Source: Anaeramoeba flamelloides (Eukaryota; Metamonada; Anaeramoebidae). Taken from it: 64,000 nt of DNA. Of this stretch, positions 11,268-22,794 are shown in pieces. Every line of letters begins with the position of its first letter. The stretch's first letter is position 1. The DNA lies in NCBI GenBank assembly GCA_027625915.1, contig JANTQA010000008.1, positions 1,505,001 to 1,569,000 of the forward strand, in the 5' to 3' direction. The position numbers and the translations under genes are program-made. The notes under the pieces are model-generated. The model was not told the DNA's origin. It searched no databases and saw only the letters and a program-made list of their open reading frames with translations.

Positions 11268-12914
11268 TTAAATATTGTTGGAATAGGATTGTCTATCAAA
11301 AATGATCCAGTCTTGGTGAACTGAAATGTTTTGTAAACTGAAAATTTCTGAATAAGCGATACCATAAAATATCCAAACAAATGGGATTGCAGCAATTGCA
11401 CCAATACCAAGGCAAAGGAAACCAAGGGCAATGATTAATATGGAAAGAATCACAAACCAGATTGTGCCAAAAGCTCTTCTGTGAACTAATTTTCTGGAGA
11501 AGCCAAAAGCCTGTTTGATTTTAAAATTCTTATGTTGAACGATCCAAAAGGGAACAGCCCACATCCAAATAATTGCAAAAAACCATCCAATTATTTCAAC
11601 ATAATATAAATACAATGCATCCGTTACAATAAAGAGCACAAAAAGGACAATTGAAATCCATAAAACACCAAAAAATGGTTGTCTACCTTCCTTGAATGCA
11701 CTAAATAGGAGAGAATATTTCACTGGGTTATTTTCTTCTTCGTCGGGATTATAAAAGTTTCTTATTGCTTTGAAAACTATTTTCCAAACGCCAATTGCAA
11801 AAAAACTCCCAAAAAAGCAATAAAATACAAAGGAAAAAATGAAGCCAGCAACAACCCTTTTTGTTAATGGTGGCACTCTAAATCCTTTTTGTTGTTGTTG
11901 ATCTGGTTCTTGATTTTTGTTATTTTGATCACCCCCATTTTGATCATCAGGTTTATCGTCGTCTTCGCTTCTTAATACTGATTTGAGGGATTTCTTCATT
12001 TCCTTGGGATTTTCATATTCTTCATCATTTTCTTCTTCGTCATGTTTATGTCCATGTCCATGTTCTTCTTCATTTTCTTCGTCATTTTCTTCATCATCAT
12101 CATGTTTGTGATCATGTTCATGTTCGTGTTCAGGTTCGTGTTCATGATCATTTTCTTCATCATCATCGTGTTCATGATCATTTTCTTCTTCGTGTTCAGG
12201 TTCGTGTTCATGATCATTTTCTTCTTCATCATGTTTGTGTTCATGTTTATGTCCATGTTCGTGTTCATGTTCTTCTTCATTTTCTTCATCATCATGTTTG
12301 TGTTCATGTTCATGTTCATGTTCATGTTCTTCTTCATCGTCACTGAGTTGTTGTTTATTCATTAGATTCTTTTGGTGTGTCAAGGTTCGAGATAATAGGC
12401 TGTTTTCAAGATTATTATCATTAGGAGGTTGAGGAGGTTGAGGTTTATTATTATCATTGTTGGAATTGTTAGTATTATTGAGTTCCTTTCTAAAACTACT
12501 GAACCCAGCAATACCCATCGAAGCAATGGTTATAAGAAGAAAGGTGATCAAAATTGTAAAAAAAATACAGGTAAACAATCCGCAATGCTTGGTGTATATT
12601 TTTTTTGATGTGCTCAACCAATCTTTATATTTTATATTATAAAATCGATCATTAAGCCATTTTTCATACTGATCTTTATGTGTTGGTGCTTTAACTTGAG
12701 GAAGAAGTTGTGTTTTGTTCAAATCGTTTGGATAGGAATCGTCCATGGGTGTGAGTGGCAATGGCCCCTTATCATCTTTGGATGGAAATTCAGAGGAGCT
12801 GTTTGAATTCTCTAATTCATAATTATCAGAACCATCTTTGGTTAGACGCTCCTTTTCTTCTAAGTCTAGAGAATTGTAGTTCGAAGTTGAGATAGTGTTA
12901 ATACTCATAATCAA
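11268..12914 (-). CDS. Six-span membrane protein with long His/acidic loop
   Basis: Single-exon frame of 548 residues, start ATG at 12914 with stops upstream. Hydrophobic segments are at about residues 111-135, 355-380, 414-438, 438-460, 484-505 and 505-525. Residues 195-300 are a tandem of HEHEHEHE, DDEEN and HGHKH units, built on repeated 6- and 12-base units. There is no cleavable signal peptide. The C-terminal block from about residue 345 (FKIKQAFGFSRKL, then an aliphatic double span ending IPFVWIFYGIAYSEIF) looks like a compact helical module, reminiscent of bacterial multi-span DUF proteins but not assigned. The His/Asp/Glu loop resembles metal-buffering loops of ZIP and CDF transporters, yet none of their catalytic motifs is seen, so metal binding is inference. 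Flanked by repeats, no operon-like neighbour. Confidence 0.8.
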   Translation of the reverse strand: MIMSINTISTSNYNSLDLEEKERLTKDGSDNYELENSNSSSEFPSKDDKGPLPLTPMDDSYPNDLNKTQLLPQVKAPTHKDQYEKWLNDRFYNIKYKDWLSTSKKIYTKHCGLFTCIFFTILITFLLITIASMGIAGFSSFRKELNNTNNSNNDNNKPQPPQPPNDNNLENSLLSRTLTHQKNLMNKQQLSDDEEEHEHEHEHEHKHDDEENEEEHEHEHGHKHEHKHDEEENDHEHEPEHEEENDHEHDDDEENDHEHEPEHEHEHDHKHDDDEENDEENEEEHGHGHKHDEEENDEEYENPKEMKKSLKSVLRSEDDDKPDDQNGGDQNNKNQEPDQQQQKGFRVPPLTKRVVAGFIFSFVFYCFFGSFFAIGVWKIVFKAIRNFYNPDEEENNPVKYSLLFSAFKEGRQPFFGVLWISIVLFVLFIVTDALYLYYVEIIGWFFAIIWMWAVPFWIVQHKNFKIKQAFGFSRKLVHRRAFGTIWFVILSILIIALGFLCLGIGAIAAIPFVWIFYGIAYSEIFSLQNISVHQDWIIFDRQSYSNNI

Positions 12915-15057
12915 GAAAGAATTAGTATATTATTCTTTTTGCTAAAAAGTAAGTGCAAGAAATGTATATTTTTAAAAAATTATGGTTATTTTTAATCACT
13001 CCAATCATTTTTAAATAGAATACTTTCAGATTGAGAAATCACGAAGAAAATTGTCACAGCAATGATATAAGTGTCAGAGCAATATGACTCCAGTATTATT
13101 TCAAAATTAATAATAAAAGTCAAGTTTATACCTTTTTTTTTTCCAACACTATTCAAGTTTTAATTAAAGTTTTGACAACTATGCAACTAAACCTGTTTTA
13201 GTCAAACAAATCTTTTCCATTCAGTTGGTAGTCCAATTAATCCTTTTTTAATCTAACTCTTTGAAAATGTAACCAAACTGAAATATTTTTATTTTCAATG
13301 TTCATTTGTTTTTGGAAGACTTGAATTCGTAAACTTTGTGTTTTATTTGACAATAAATTATATGAACCAAATAATCGATGACAGGCTTAATTCAAAAGTA
13401 AGTATTTTCAAAAAAAATCTTAATCCAAGAATTAAAACAAATTCGAACACCAATTTCTTTCTTAATAATTGATAGCAATTAACACCTTGGAATCAGGTTT
13501 GAAAATAAAACATTTTATTTCTCAATTATTTTTCTTTATTTTTGTACTTTATATTATTCCAATATTTACTGGTTTTTGATTTCTAAATAAATAGAATATG
13601 AACCCGCTCCCGCTTCACGTTTGTTATTCTTGTATATTAACCTCAACATTGTCGGATTGTGAAAAATTGGAGAAAAATAATTTTTTTTCATACTTTTTTT
13701 CAAAATAAACCTGTTTAATAAATATTATTAAATACCTCTGAAATGTTTTTTTTATCTAATTTCTGAATGAAAAAGTGTGATTGTAAACATTCATGCAAAT
13801 ATGATCAAAAATTATTTAACAGTTTTCAATTAAAATTTTTCACAATAAACAATTAAAAGGTTTTCAAAAATAACAGCATTGTTCATTTGAACTTTATTAT
13901 TCTTTTTTTTACAATACCTTTCTTGAAAATGTCTCTTTCAAATATGTATTTAATCTTTGAAAATTCTATCTTATTTAATCTTCAAAAAAGATAATCTAAA
14001 AAAAGACATTATTCTTTTTAAGTATTTGGTTAGCGATCTTAAAAAGTACCAAACAAATCGTCAAGTAAATGTTGTAAAATATTAATTTGAAACAAGTCAT
14101 TTGCCTGAGATCAAAAGAAAAAAATTTTTTTACTTTTATAATTGTTAAATTTATTTTTTTTTGCCTGATCACAAAGATATCTTATCGTTCGAAGAATCAA
14201 ATTTTCCTTTTCAAAGCCAGGTTTTCTATAATTCAGACCACTCATATCAATTATTTAAAATATTTTTGCTTTTTAGCTTTTGATCTAAGAATTTTCTTTA
14301 CGTTTTGGTATTTTCAAAGAAATTTAGGTTGGTAAAATTAGTATTATTATTAATTGTAAAATAGAAAGATCAAAATTTTCATGTAACTTATTAAACAAAT
14401 TTAATTCTAATAATAAAAACAAACCACCAAAGTCCTCAATTCTAAAAAGGTAATGAATAATTTAAGTTGATTTTAAGAATTAAAAAATTGATATATTAGA
14501 TGATATATGTAAAAAATCTGTTTTTGGGATAGCTGTATGAAAATTTTGTTCCATTTATTGAGAAAAAAATAGAATTATGTCGGTCTAGAAACATCTAGGA
14601 CATATATAATCCCTTTATAATACAAAAATATCACTTTAGAAGATTTTAAGATGTGTTTAAAAATTTAAAATCGATTGCAATAGTTTAGATCACAATAAAG
14701 AGGTTTGGAATGAAAAGTAAACGATATACAAACTTTAATTAAAATAACTCTTAAGATTTCTATATTGTAATATTATTGAAAATTAAATTCGGTTATTTTT
14801 TATTTTTAATCATAATTAAAAAATTTGTTAATTGGAATTTTATTTTTTAATTACTTTTCCAAATATAAAAATCTAATCCTAAAATAAGAATATTCCCAAT
14901 ATTTGAAAATCAACATTTAGCACTTCACCATTAACTATTTTACAGTTTTTTAATTTCAAGAGTTTGATAATAATTATTAACCTAAAAACCATAAGACTTT
15001 AAACTTTTAGTTTCTTTTCACAAAATTAATAGTTTTTTCATTATTTTTAAGATAAGT

Positions 15058-15800
15058 ATAGTTTTGATGATAGTATGGCTTTTCACCATATTAGCAATAT
15101 TTAAGCAAAAATTTTCCAAAATCATGATTCCTTCTGATTTATCTCAAAAAATAAAAAAAACGCCGTAATTTATAAAATTGGAATAATAACATGTATTATC
15201 ATAGTATTAATAATACTTTGGGTGTAGTATTAAATAATCGCTATTAGTCCTATTTTATATGATAAATTTTAAAATCGCAATATTCCATATTATAGCAAAA
15301 AGCAAGAAAATCGCTGGAAAATAGATAAATTATTTATTAATTAACTAGAAAAAAAACGGAACAATTTTATTAGACAAACGACTTTGAGACCTATTCAAAG
15401 TATTCTCCTTTAAAGATGTTGGAAAATGTTTACACGGGTTGTAATTCTCTTCAATTGTTTGAAAGTTTTGAAATACATTAATCTTTATAAAAGTAATGAG
15501 AATTTTCAGAGTCAAGAAAAAAATTTTATCTTTTCATTTTTGTTTGTTTTAAAAAGTAAATTTTACTGTAAATTTTATGATCTAACAAATAATAATTCAT
15601 TTGAACAATGTACTTGAATTTAATAGATATGTTTTTTTAAAATGGAGTTATTTACTTTTGTAAGTGAAATAACAAAAAAGAATAAAGAAAGGGGAATTTT
15701 TCTTCATATTTGTGATCAATCAAAAAAAAACCTCTAAAAACTCTAATTGTTTTTACTGGACAAAAAAAAGATAAAAAAATAAGAAAAAAATAAAAAGAAG
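15058..15800 (-). mobile_element. Family B element, truncated copy
   Basis: A TIR-like end (GTTTTGATGATAGTATG) lies at about 15062. It is followed at 15187-15300 by the terminal array, with AACATGTATTATCATA and several degenerate TCGC/CGCAAT motifs, and by interior sequence matching 19320-19700 (for example TTTGAAAGTTTTGAAA and TTTATGATCT(A/G)ACAAA). The distal arm is missing. It has the same orientation as the 19115-20395 copy. Confidence 0.65.
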
Positions 15801-15823
15801 AAAAAAATATAAACAAAAAATCA

Positions 15824-15990
15824 TACTGTCAGTTTCACTATTATGACAAAAACTCTGAACAAAATTTAAAAGATGAGAAAATTTTTTACATAAATTATTG
15901 GGCTAGAATTTGGATTTTATGTCTTAATTTGAAGATTTTTTTTTGTTCAGTTAATTTTTGTTGAAATTATTAAACCTTAGTAGTGGAATT
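15824..15990. mobile_element. Family C TIR element, degraded copy
   Basis: Left end TACTGTCAGTTTCACT. The interior has the TTTGAAGATTTTTTTTTGTTC-like right arm, ending GTGGAATT. The expected terminal GACTGTA is replaced by 13 G residues (15991-16003), after which family A copy 3 begins. Confidence 0.6.
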
Positions 15991-16003
15991 GGGGGGGGGG
16001 GGG
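15991..16003. repeat. Run of 13 G
   Basis: Uninterrupted G13 in very A/T-rich DNA, exactly between a family C right end and a family A element. Confidence 0.95.
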
Positions 16004-16004
16004 A

Positions 16005-16562
16005 TATAATATCTTTCCAAGTAAGTAGGACCAATTTATTTTAAAATATCTCTATTAAGTTTAATCTTCAAAAAAGTATTTAAACATCCGAAATCATTTT
16101 TAACAATCATTTATATATTCTTGAAAATAATTCAATTAGTTTCTTAATATTGTATTACATCAAGAAAAGACATTAAATTTTCTGATCTCGATTTTATCGG
16201 ATATTCTTTAGGAGTATAAAGTGGTGTTTATTATTTTCTTTTTGATCGAAAAAATAGTTTTCATAACTTGTTTAATCTCAACAAATTTTCAAATCGAATT
16301 GAAAAAATATAACTGTATTTGGTTGTTTAAAAAATCATTTGTACCCTTTCCGTATTACCTGTTTTTTTATAGAAATTGGATCCACATTGATTTCACCAAA
16401 AAAGAGCTATTTTTTTTTCCCATTTTTTGGAAATATTCCAATCAGACATTTTTTTAAATAATACCTTAGTCATTGATTCACTCAGTATTAATCTAAACTT
16501 AAATTGAAATTATCTTTAACGGATACCTTCACTAATGGGGATTTTCCAATATGTAAAAAAAT
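16005..16562 (-). mobile_element. Family A TIR element, copy 3 (inverted)
   Basis: Starts ATATCTTTCCAAGTAAGTAG (a decayed form of the TIR) and follows the family in reverse orientation: TTTTCTGATCTCGATTTTAT, TTTTTGATCGAAAAAAT, AAAAAATCATTTGTACCCTT. The distal TIR near 16550 is decayed. The frame at 16221-16457 is shared with the 42083-42325 frame only because both lie in this repeat. Confidence 0.75.
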
Positions 16563-17072
16563 ATATTAAAATCTTTGATTGTACTCCATTTCTTTTAAAT
16601 TGTGGAAAAGATAAAGACGGTTACTTTTAATATCTTAAACTCAAAAAAAAAAAAAAAAACCTAGAGGTAAATAAAGTGGGTTAATAACTCCTCGCTTAAA
16701 TAAAAAAAAAAAAAAAAATACAAAACTTTTTTGTTTTTTTAATTTATTTGAAAAGTTTATTCGGTTAAAATTCTTTTTTTAAAAAATAAAAATAAAGATT
16801 TTTTTCTTTTAGAACAATTATTTTATTTCATTTTTTTTAGCTGGTGTAAAAATATACAAAAAAATATTAAAATAAAATTTAGAATTGATAAGAAGTATCA
16901 AATTTATTGAAAAGATATTTTTTAAAAATGATAATTATAAATATCAAAATCAAAACCTTATTTTTTAATAATAATAAATTTTCAAGAAAATATATATATA
17001 TGTTAGATATTTAAAAATTACAAGAAAATGAAAAGTATGAAAAAATTCAAGATAAAATGATCTGACTATTTG

Positions 17073-18401
17073 TTAATATTTATTGGTATTAACCTTTTTA
17101 TTATATTGGTTTAATTCATTGACCAAAAGATCTAAATTACTAAAGTCAAGAACTTTAAATTGTTTGGATAACTGATCAAAATGATTTGAATTATCTGGAT
17201 TTTGATTAAATTGGGGGTTTTCTTTTTTGGTTTGTTGATAATTTCCCGTTTTATTTAAAATCTTTGACTTTTTTTTGATTTGATGAAGAATATCAGATCC
17301 AAATAATTGTTTTTTTTCATCATCATTATTGTATTGTTTAGAGTTTTGGGTGTGAAACAGACTATTTTTAGAATTCTGATTCTGGTTTGGAATTGGGCTG
17401 TGATTATAGATCTGGTTAGATTTGTGGTTTGGTGTATTTAATGAGTTTTGAGTTTCTTTTCTTGATCCAAAATAATTAATTTTTAATTTCTTTTTTGTTT
17501 TTGTGTTTTTTTTTTTGTTTTTTTTATTATTTCTTCCAATGTTTGGAACGCAATTAGATGATTTTTGTGCATTTTTCGTTTCTTTTGTATTTAAAATATT
17601 ATTTGTATTTGAAAATAATTCAAATCCAAAATTCGAATTTAAAATTGAATTGTTTGTTTTCTTGTTTATAAATTCTGAATTATTTGAGTATTGATGGTTA
17701 TTAACCCATAAATTATCTATATTCGTTTGGTTATTTGTTATTTGATTGTTATTTAATATTAATAGATTATTTTTGGCGCTTTTGGCTTTTTTGTTAAAAT
17801 GCTTAATCTTATTTTTATTTTCGTTTTGTTGATAATAAAATTTATTAATTTCCAAATGATTATTAGTATCATTAATTATGTCATTTTGTATTAAAGAGTG
17901 CGTTCTTTTTTTGCGTGAATTATATCCCATATTGAAATACTCGGATGTATTTGTTTGCTGTTTCTTTTTTTTTTGAGCAGTTTTCGGTTTTTTTTTTGTT
18001 TTCTGTTTCTGTTTTTGTTGCTGTTTCTTTTTCAGATGTTTTTGTTGCTGTTGCTGCTGCTGCTGCTGTTGTTGCATTTTAAGTCGTTGCGTATGCAACT
18101 TGGACATTTTTTTATTATTTTTTAAAGTGGTTACTGAGTTGTTAATTGCTTTCTGTTGGTTGTTTCTGTGGAAAGCATTATGTGAAATTCTGTTTTTACT
18201 TTGGATTATCATTAATAATTCCTTTAAATTTTTTAATTCATCTTGTCTGCATGAAAAATTCTCACGTTCAAGTAAGATTTGGGTTTTGACTTGTCGAATT
18301 TTTCGTACAATTTTGGATTGCTGCCTTTTTAATTTTATATTTTGTCTCTTTAACTGTTTAAATTTTTTTTTTCTTTTTTTTGACATTGCAAATTTTGACA
18401 A
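17073..18401 (-). CDS. Basic, glutamine/asparagine-rich hypothetical protein
   Basis: Single-exon frame of 442 residues beginning MSKFAMSKKRKKKFKQLKRQ at 18401. Residues 5-70 are a strongly basic probable coiled coil (KRQNIKLKRQQSKIVRKIRQ). A run of 12 Gln follows at about residues 112-123 (CAG/CAA mix), then Lys/Gln tracts to about 145 and an Asn-rich remainder with several S/N motifs. No membrane span or recognisable domain. The C-terminus has a short amphipathic patch (FKVLDFSNLDLLVNELNQYN) that may be a binding helix. The basic N-terminus would suit nuclear or nucleic-acid association, but this is inference. I do not recognise a family. Confidence 0.75.
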   Translation of the reverse strand: MSKFAMSKKRKKKFKQLKRQNIKLKRQQSKIVRKIRQVKTQILLERENFSCRQDELKNLKELLMIIQSKNRISHNAFHRNNQQKAINNSVTTLKNNKKMSKLHTQRLKMQQQQQQQQQQQKHLKKKQQQKQKQKTKKKPKTAQKKKKQQTNTSEYFNMGYNSRKKRTHSLIQNDIINDTNNHLEINKFYYQQNENKNKIKHFNKKAKSAKNNLLILNNNQITNNQTNIDNLWVNNHQYSNNSEFINKKTNNSILNSNFGFELFSNTNNILNTKETKNAQKSSNCVPNIGRNNKKNKKKNTKTKKKLKINYFGSRKETQNSLNTPNHKSNQIYNHSPIPNQNQNSKNSLFHTQNSKQYNNDDEKKQLFGSDILHQIKKKSKILNKTGNYQQTKKENPQFNQNPDNSNHFDQLSKQFKVLDFSNLDLLVNELNQYNKKVNTNKY

Positions 18402-18841
18402 ATCATTTGATTCAAAAGAATTTTCAAGTGGACTTTGATTATATTAATGGGAAAAAAGTGTTTTTTTTTAATAAAGAAATTTAATTATTTATATTAAAAT
18501 TGGATTAAATGATAAACCATTTTAAAAGAGATACTTGACTCTGAATTCAAAAATAAAAAAAAAAGAAAAAAACTTTTTATATTATGAAAATGCTTGATTT
18601 TTTTTGAAAATAAACCACATAATGAGGCCAGATCAAGATATTATTCAATTCATCTTGTTTTCAAATAGTAAGATTTAAAAATTTTTTTATTCAATAAAGT
18701 ATTATTTTCTTTAAAAATTTCAAAATAAATTTATTTAAAAAAATAAAAAAAAACTTTTCAAACAAATTGGATTTGGATCATTTTTAAAGTTCACAAGTTA
18801 TTATTAGGAAGAAATTCTCATTTTTTTTTTTTTTTAAATAT

Positions 18842-19046
18842 TACAGTCAGTGCCAATTTTAAGACACAAACTTTCAACGAAATTTAATGCACAAAAAAAT
18901 TTCAAATTTTGGCACATTTTTCATTAATTTTTTTTATCACAGTTTATTTTCCTATAATCTGAATTTTTGTTCTTTAATTTGGGATTTTTTTTTGTTCCTA
19001 AAATTTAGTTGAAAGCGTGTTCCTTAAAAGTGGTACCAACTGTGTT
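18842..19046. mobile_element. Family C TIR element, copy 2
   Basis: TACAGTCAGTGCCAATTTTA at the left, AAAAGTGGTACCAACTGTG at the right, with the family interior ACGAAATTTAATGCACAAAA. The arms pair over about 80 bases. Confidence 0.75.
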
Positions 19047-19114
19047 TTGATTTCTCTTTAACCTAAATATTTTTCATTTTTACTTTAAAATTCATCAAAG
19101 AATGACTTTTTAAC

Positions 19115-20395
19115 TAGAGGTTTTGATGATAACATGTATTATCACTATATTTAAAATAAATTCTCGATAATCTAAAAAAAATCGCGATTAGTCCTACTTT
19201 ATTGCGAAAAATCATAAAATCGTGATAACCCACATTATCATGATAAAATAAAAATCGCGAAAAAATGAAAAAGTATTTTTTTGTAATTTCTTTAAAAAAA
19301 GTCAATATAATTTTGCATAAACAGTTTTGAATTTTACAACACTTTCCCCATCTATAAATGCTACAAAATGTTTGAAAGGGTTGTAAAGTGTCTTTAAAGT
19401 GTTTGAAAGTTTTGAAAGACCGAAAACTTTTATTAAAGTCATGGGATTTTTTGTCGTAGAGAAAAACAAATTTTTTTCTTTTCTTTTTATTTTTTTTTTA
19501 CAAAATATAAAATCTTCTGTGAATTTTATGATCTGACAAAATAATAATCCATTTCAACAATGTACTTAAATATAAAATCGGTGCGTTTTGATTTTAAAAT
19601 AGATTTTTGACCTTCACAGGTTAAATAACCAAAAAGAATAAAGAGTAATTTCCATTTTTATTGGGTGATCGATCAAAAAAACCTTTAAACTCTAGCTATG
19701 TTTTCTGTACAATTCCAAGATATGAAGAAGAAGAAAACAAGAAGAAATCAAATTTTGCAAACAATTGTATAAAAAATCTAAATAATTGGTGATAATGTCG
19801 CTAGGTTGTTGTGAAAGCTTTTGAAAAGTTATCCATCTTCTTTTCGGCTGTTATAAAATAAAGAAAATGCTCTAACTGGAGAATACATTCTTTAAAAAAT
19901 ACGAAAGGATTGCTTGATTTAGAAACATTTTTTATTCATAGCAATTAATAACACCACGATTGACTGAAAAAATATTTATTTATCTTTAGTTCTTATGTTT
20001 GTTGATCAAAAATGATCGATAGGTTTGTCAAACAAATCAAAATAAAATACAATGATAATCTTTGATTCTGATCCTTGATTGAATCAAGTATCTTTTTTGT
20101 TGATTTTTCAAAGAATAACTTTTTTTTCACATAATCTAGTTTTTGATCAAAAAAATTTTTTCTTTATAAAAATATTGCTGAATTAGTCTGAAAAGTCATC
20201 AACTATTATATCATGATTTAATTTTTATCACGATATTTTGGCATTTATCACGATTTTTAAATAATTAAAGTGATTTTTTATATTATCACGATAATATTGA
20301 TTATCATGATTTCTCTAATATCCGCGATTTGATAAAGATAATTGCGATTTTTGAAGCTTTATAGTGACTTGGCAAAGATATCGTCAAATCCGCTA
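19115..20395 (-). mobile_element. Family B foldback element (about 1.28 kb), full-length copy with TCGCGAT-rich arms
   Basis: Begins TAGAGGTTTTGATGATAACA. Its first 150 bases carry ATCGCGAT-like motifs (AATCGCGATTAG, AAATCGTGATAA, AAATCGCGAAAA). The far arm, 20184-20395, carries a second degenerate series (TATCACGATATT, TATCACGATTTT, ATCCGCGATTTG). Relative to 51524-52784 it is inverted and similar throughout, including TTTGAAAGTTTTGAAAGAC and the GGGTGATCGATCAAAAAAAC-like block. The distal tip is decayed. No reading frame. Confidence 0.8.
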
Positions 20396-22117
20396 TTATT
20401 TCAAAAATAGAAATACTAAATTTATTTCTTAATTGTAAAAAAAAAATTGTGAAAAAAGAAAAAATGTGTTTCTCTTGTGTTTTTTAAAATATTATATATA
20501 CAATTTTTGAAAAAGGTTTACAACTTTATTAGATATTGATGGGAATTAAAAAAAAAAAAATGAAAATTTTTTGTAATATTTTTTTCATTTTTAATTGTAA
20601 AAGTTTTGAATTTTTTATTTGACTTGGCGGAAAGATTATTTGAATCTATTTTTTTAATCGTCTAAAAAGAATCATATTTTTAAATTTTAAAAATAAATAT
20701 TTCTTTTAAAAGATATTGCTAAATTAAATTGAAAAACTGATTTTTTTTCTGTTTTTGGAATATTTTTTTTCATGTTTGAGTTTTTATATATACATATACA
20801 TTCCAGGTTTTTTTCTGGAATTTTTTTTAATGACTATACTTTTTTTCAATCTTAATGTTCAATCAAAAATTAATTCATTTCAACTTTTTTCAAAAAAAAA
20901 ATACCCCAAAAATAGATGTTTTTTTCAAAAAGTCAGTAATTTTGAAAAAGGTGGGTATTCAGATTTAAATGAGTTTAATCGCTATCTTTTCTTAATTGTA
21001 GTAGTAAAAAAAAAAGCCTGGCATGAAAACAATCCCGGATAAGATTTTTAATTGTGAATATTGAGAAAAACTGTTGTGAAATTTCTTTTATTTTAAATCA
21101 AATGCTTTTTATTTATAACCATATTTTTTATGATCCAAGTAATAAACCCACCTAAAGTTCATTAAAGTGGAGTTTCAATAGAATACTCAAGTAATTGTAT
21201 GATAGCATAAGTAGATCTACTTTTTTTGAAAAACAATTGAGTTTTATAGAGGTTTGCTAGAGTTTGGAAAATGATAATTTTTATTCTTGTTTTTTGATTG
21301 ATTGAATGGTATTTTGAACAAGGGTAATTTCATTAATAATCATTCTAATAAGTGGACGAGTTATAATTTTAAACGTTTGATTCTTAAAAAAAAGGATTTG
21401 ATTTTAAATAAATGAAATTACACAACAATTTTCCTAATATTCACAATTAAAAATCTTATCTGGGATTATTTTTATGTCAGGTATTTTTTTCACTATTATA
21501 CACATAATTATCATAACTTTGAAAAAATAATTTATAAAAGATGTAAAAATGAAATCCAATATGTAGTTTTGACTAAATTTAATTTTCAGAATTTATTTTT
21601 TCCTTGTGGTGGTGCATCTTCCCAATGGCTTTTATGATCGGATCTTCTGTGCTTGAATGATGATTATTGGTTAATCGAAATAATTCTATTTCGGAAAAAC
21701 TTTTAAAGTTGGAACTTTGGTTTTCTATAAAAGAATAGAATCTAAAATCTGGTAAAAAAAATTAAGTTTTTACATTTATTATTGGATAAATTCGTTTTCC
21801 ATTTTTGGTTTTGGATTATGGCTACAAGATTTTTTTCCTAAACAAGGCCAATAATTCTATAAACAAGTAAAAATTATCATTTTTATCAAGAAGAAGCTTA
21901 TTTGAAAATCACCATCGTTTTATGAAAATGGTCAATAAAAATGTTTGGGAGTTAAAACAGAAATTTCAAAATCAAATAATAATTCTTTCAAAGATCAAAA
22001 ACCAAACAAACCCAAACATTTTTATTCTTTTATTAAAATGAATTCTTTTCTTTTGGAAACCTCAGTTTTTTTGACAAGTTTCCTCTTCATTGTGAACACT
22101 CAGGAAAAGTGTGGCAG

Positions 22118-22794
22118 TTAAGGGTCGAGTCATTTACCGTGAAAAGGCACCATACTCAAGGGGTGACCTGAGACCAAAAAGGGTATTGTGAAATAGGCCT
22201 TCTTTTGGTTGACAAAATTCAAATAACAAAAAAAAAAATTCCATTGGATCATCTTTGATAAAAAATTAAACAAAGAAAAAGAGTTCTCAATTTCAAAAAA
22301 TCAAAATTTAAAAAAAAAAATTCATCTTTTCTCATTTTCTTTTTCAAAAGAGGTTAAATTTCTTTAATTTAAATCAAATTGCTTTCTTGTATTTCGCAAT
22401 CAATTTTATTCGATTTAGCCTGATTTGTGGTTATTTTAAAACCCTCTAAATTTGACCAAGTAAGGATTAGGTAATAGTCTTTCAATAAAAATAACTCATT
22501 TGAAAAAAGAAAAAAAAGTCACCAAGATCTCAAAAAGCGCCAAAGAGAGACACTTCAAAACTGACATAGTTGTTTTCAGAATTGTAATTCACAACCATTC
22601 TAATTGGAAATTGAGTGTCGCTCTTTGGCGCTTTTTTCTAAAAATGTCCTCATTTTTGGTTGTTGATTTTTGGAGATCGATCGTACATCATAGGTTGGTT
22701 GGTTTTTGATTGGTGTTAGGTCCTCAATAAAATTACTAAAAAGTTTTTTTCCATTTCAGAATAAAAAATTTCACCGTAATGACTCGACCCTTAA
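22118..22794 (+). mobile_element. TTAA-flanked TIR element with internal hairpin (677 bp)
   Basis: The left end reads TTAAGGGTCGAGTCATTTAC and the right end GTAATGACTCGACCCTTAA, a nearly perfect 25-base TIR bounded by TTAA on both sides. An internal inverted repeat (22545-22640) pairs AAAAAGCGCCAAAGAG with CTCTTTGGCGCTTTTTT around a short loop. TTAA flanks are characteristic of piggyBac-type insertion, but a TA duplication with AGGGTCGAG ends (Tc1/mariner type) would look the same. Other copies lie at 24827-26842 (inverted, carrying a LINE fragment) and 38745-39100 (internal part only). No transposase is encoded. Confidence 0.8.
22545..22645. repeat. Hairpin inside the TTAA-flanked element
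   Basis: Arms AAAAAGCGCCAAAGAG(A)GACACTTC and GAGTGTCGCTCTTTGGCGCTT are about 25 bases long with a ~55-base spacer. It is conserved in position in the other two copies although the arms there have decayed. Confidence 0.75.

Larger units (their letters stand above)
12915..17072. other. Gene-free stretch with TIR elements
   Basis: Contains a partial family B copy, a degraded family C copy, a run of 13 G and family A copy 3. The parts 12915-15050 and 16570-17072 hold only A/T-rich sequence with short unconvincing frames, plus the A-tract tail unit near 16660-16720. Confidence 0.6.

Noticed and set aside
12042-12432. Plus-strand frames rich in Met, Phe, Ser and Cys
   Set aside because: They are antisense shadows of the His/acidic repeat of the membrane protein.
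16221-16457. Frame resembling the one at 42083-42325
   Set aside because: The similarity is explained by both lying in family A repeats; frames are not kept in the other two copies.
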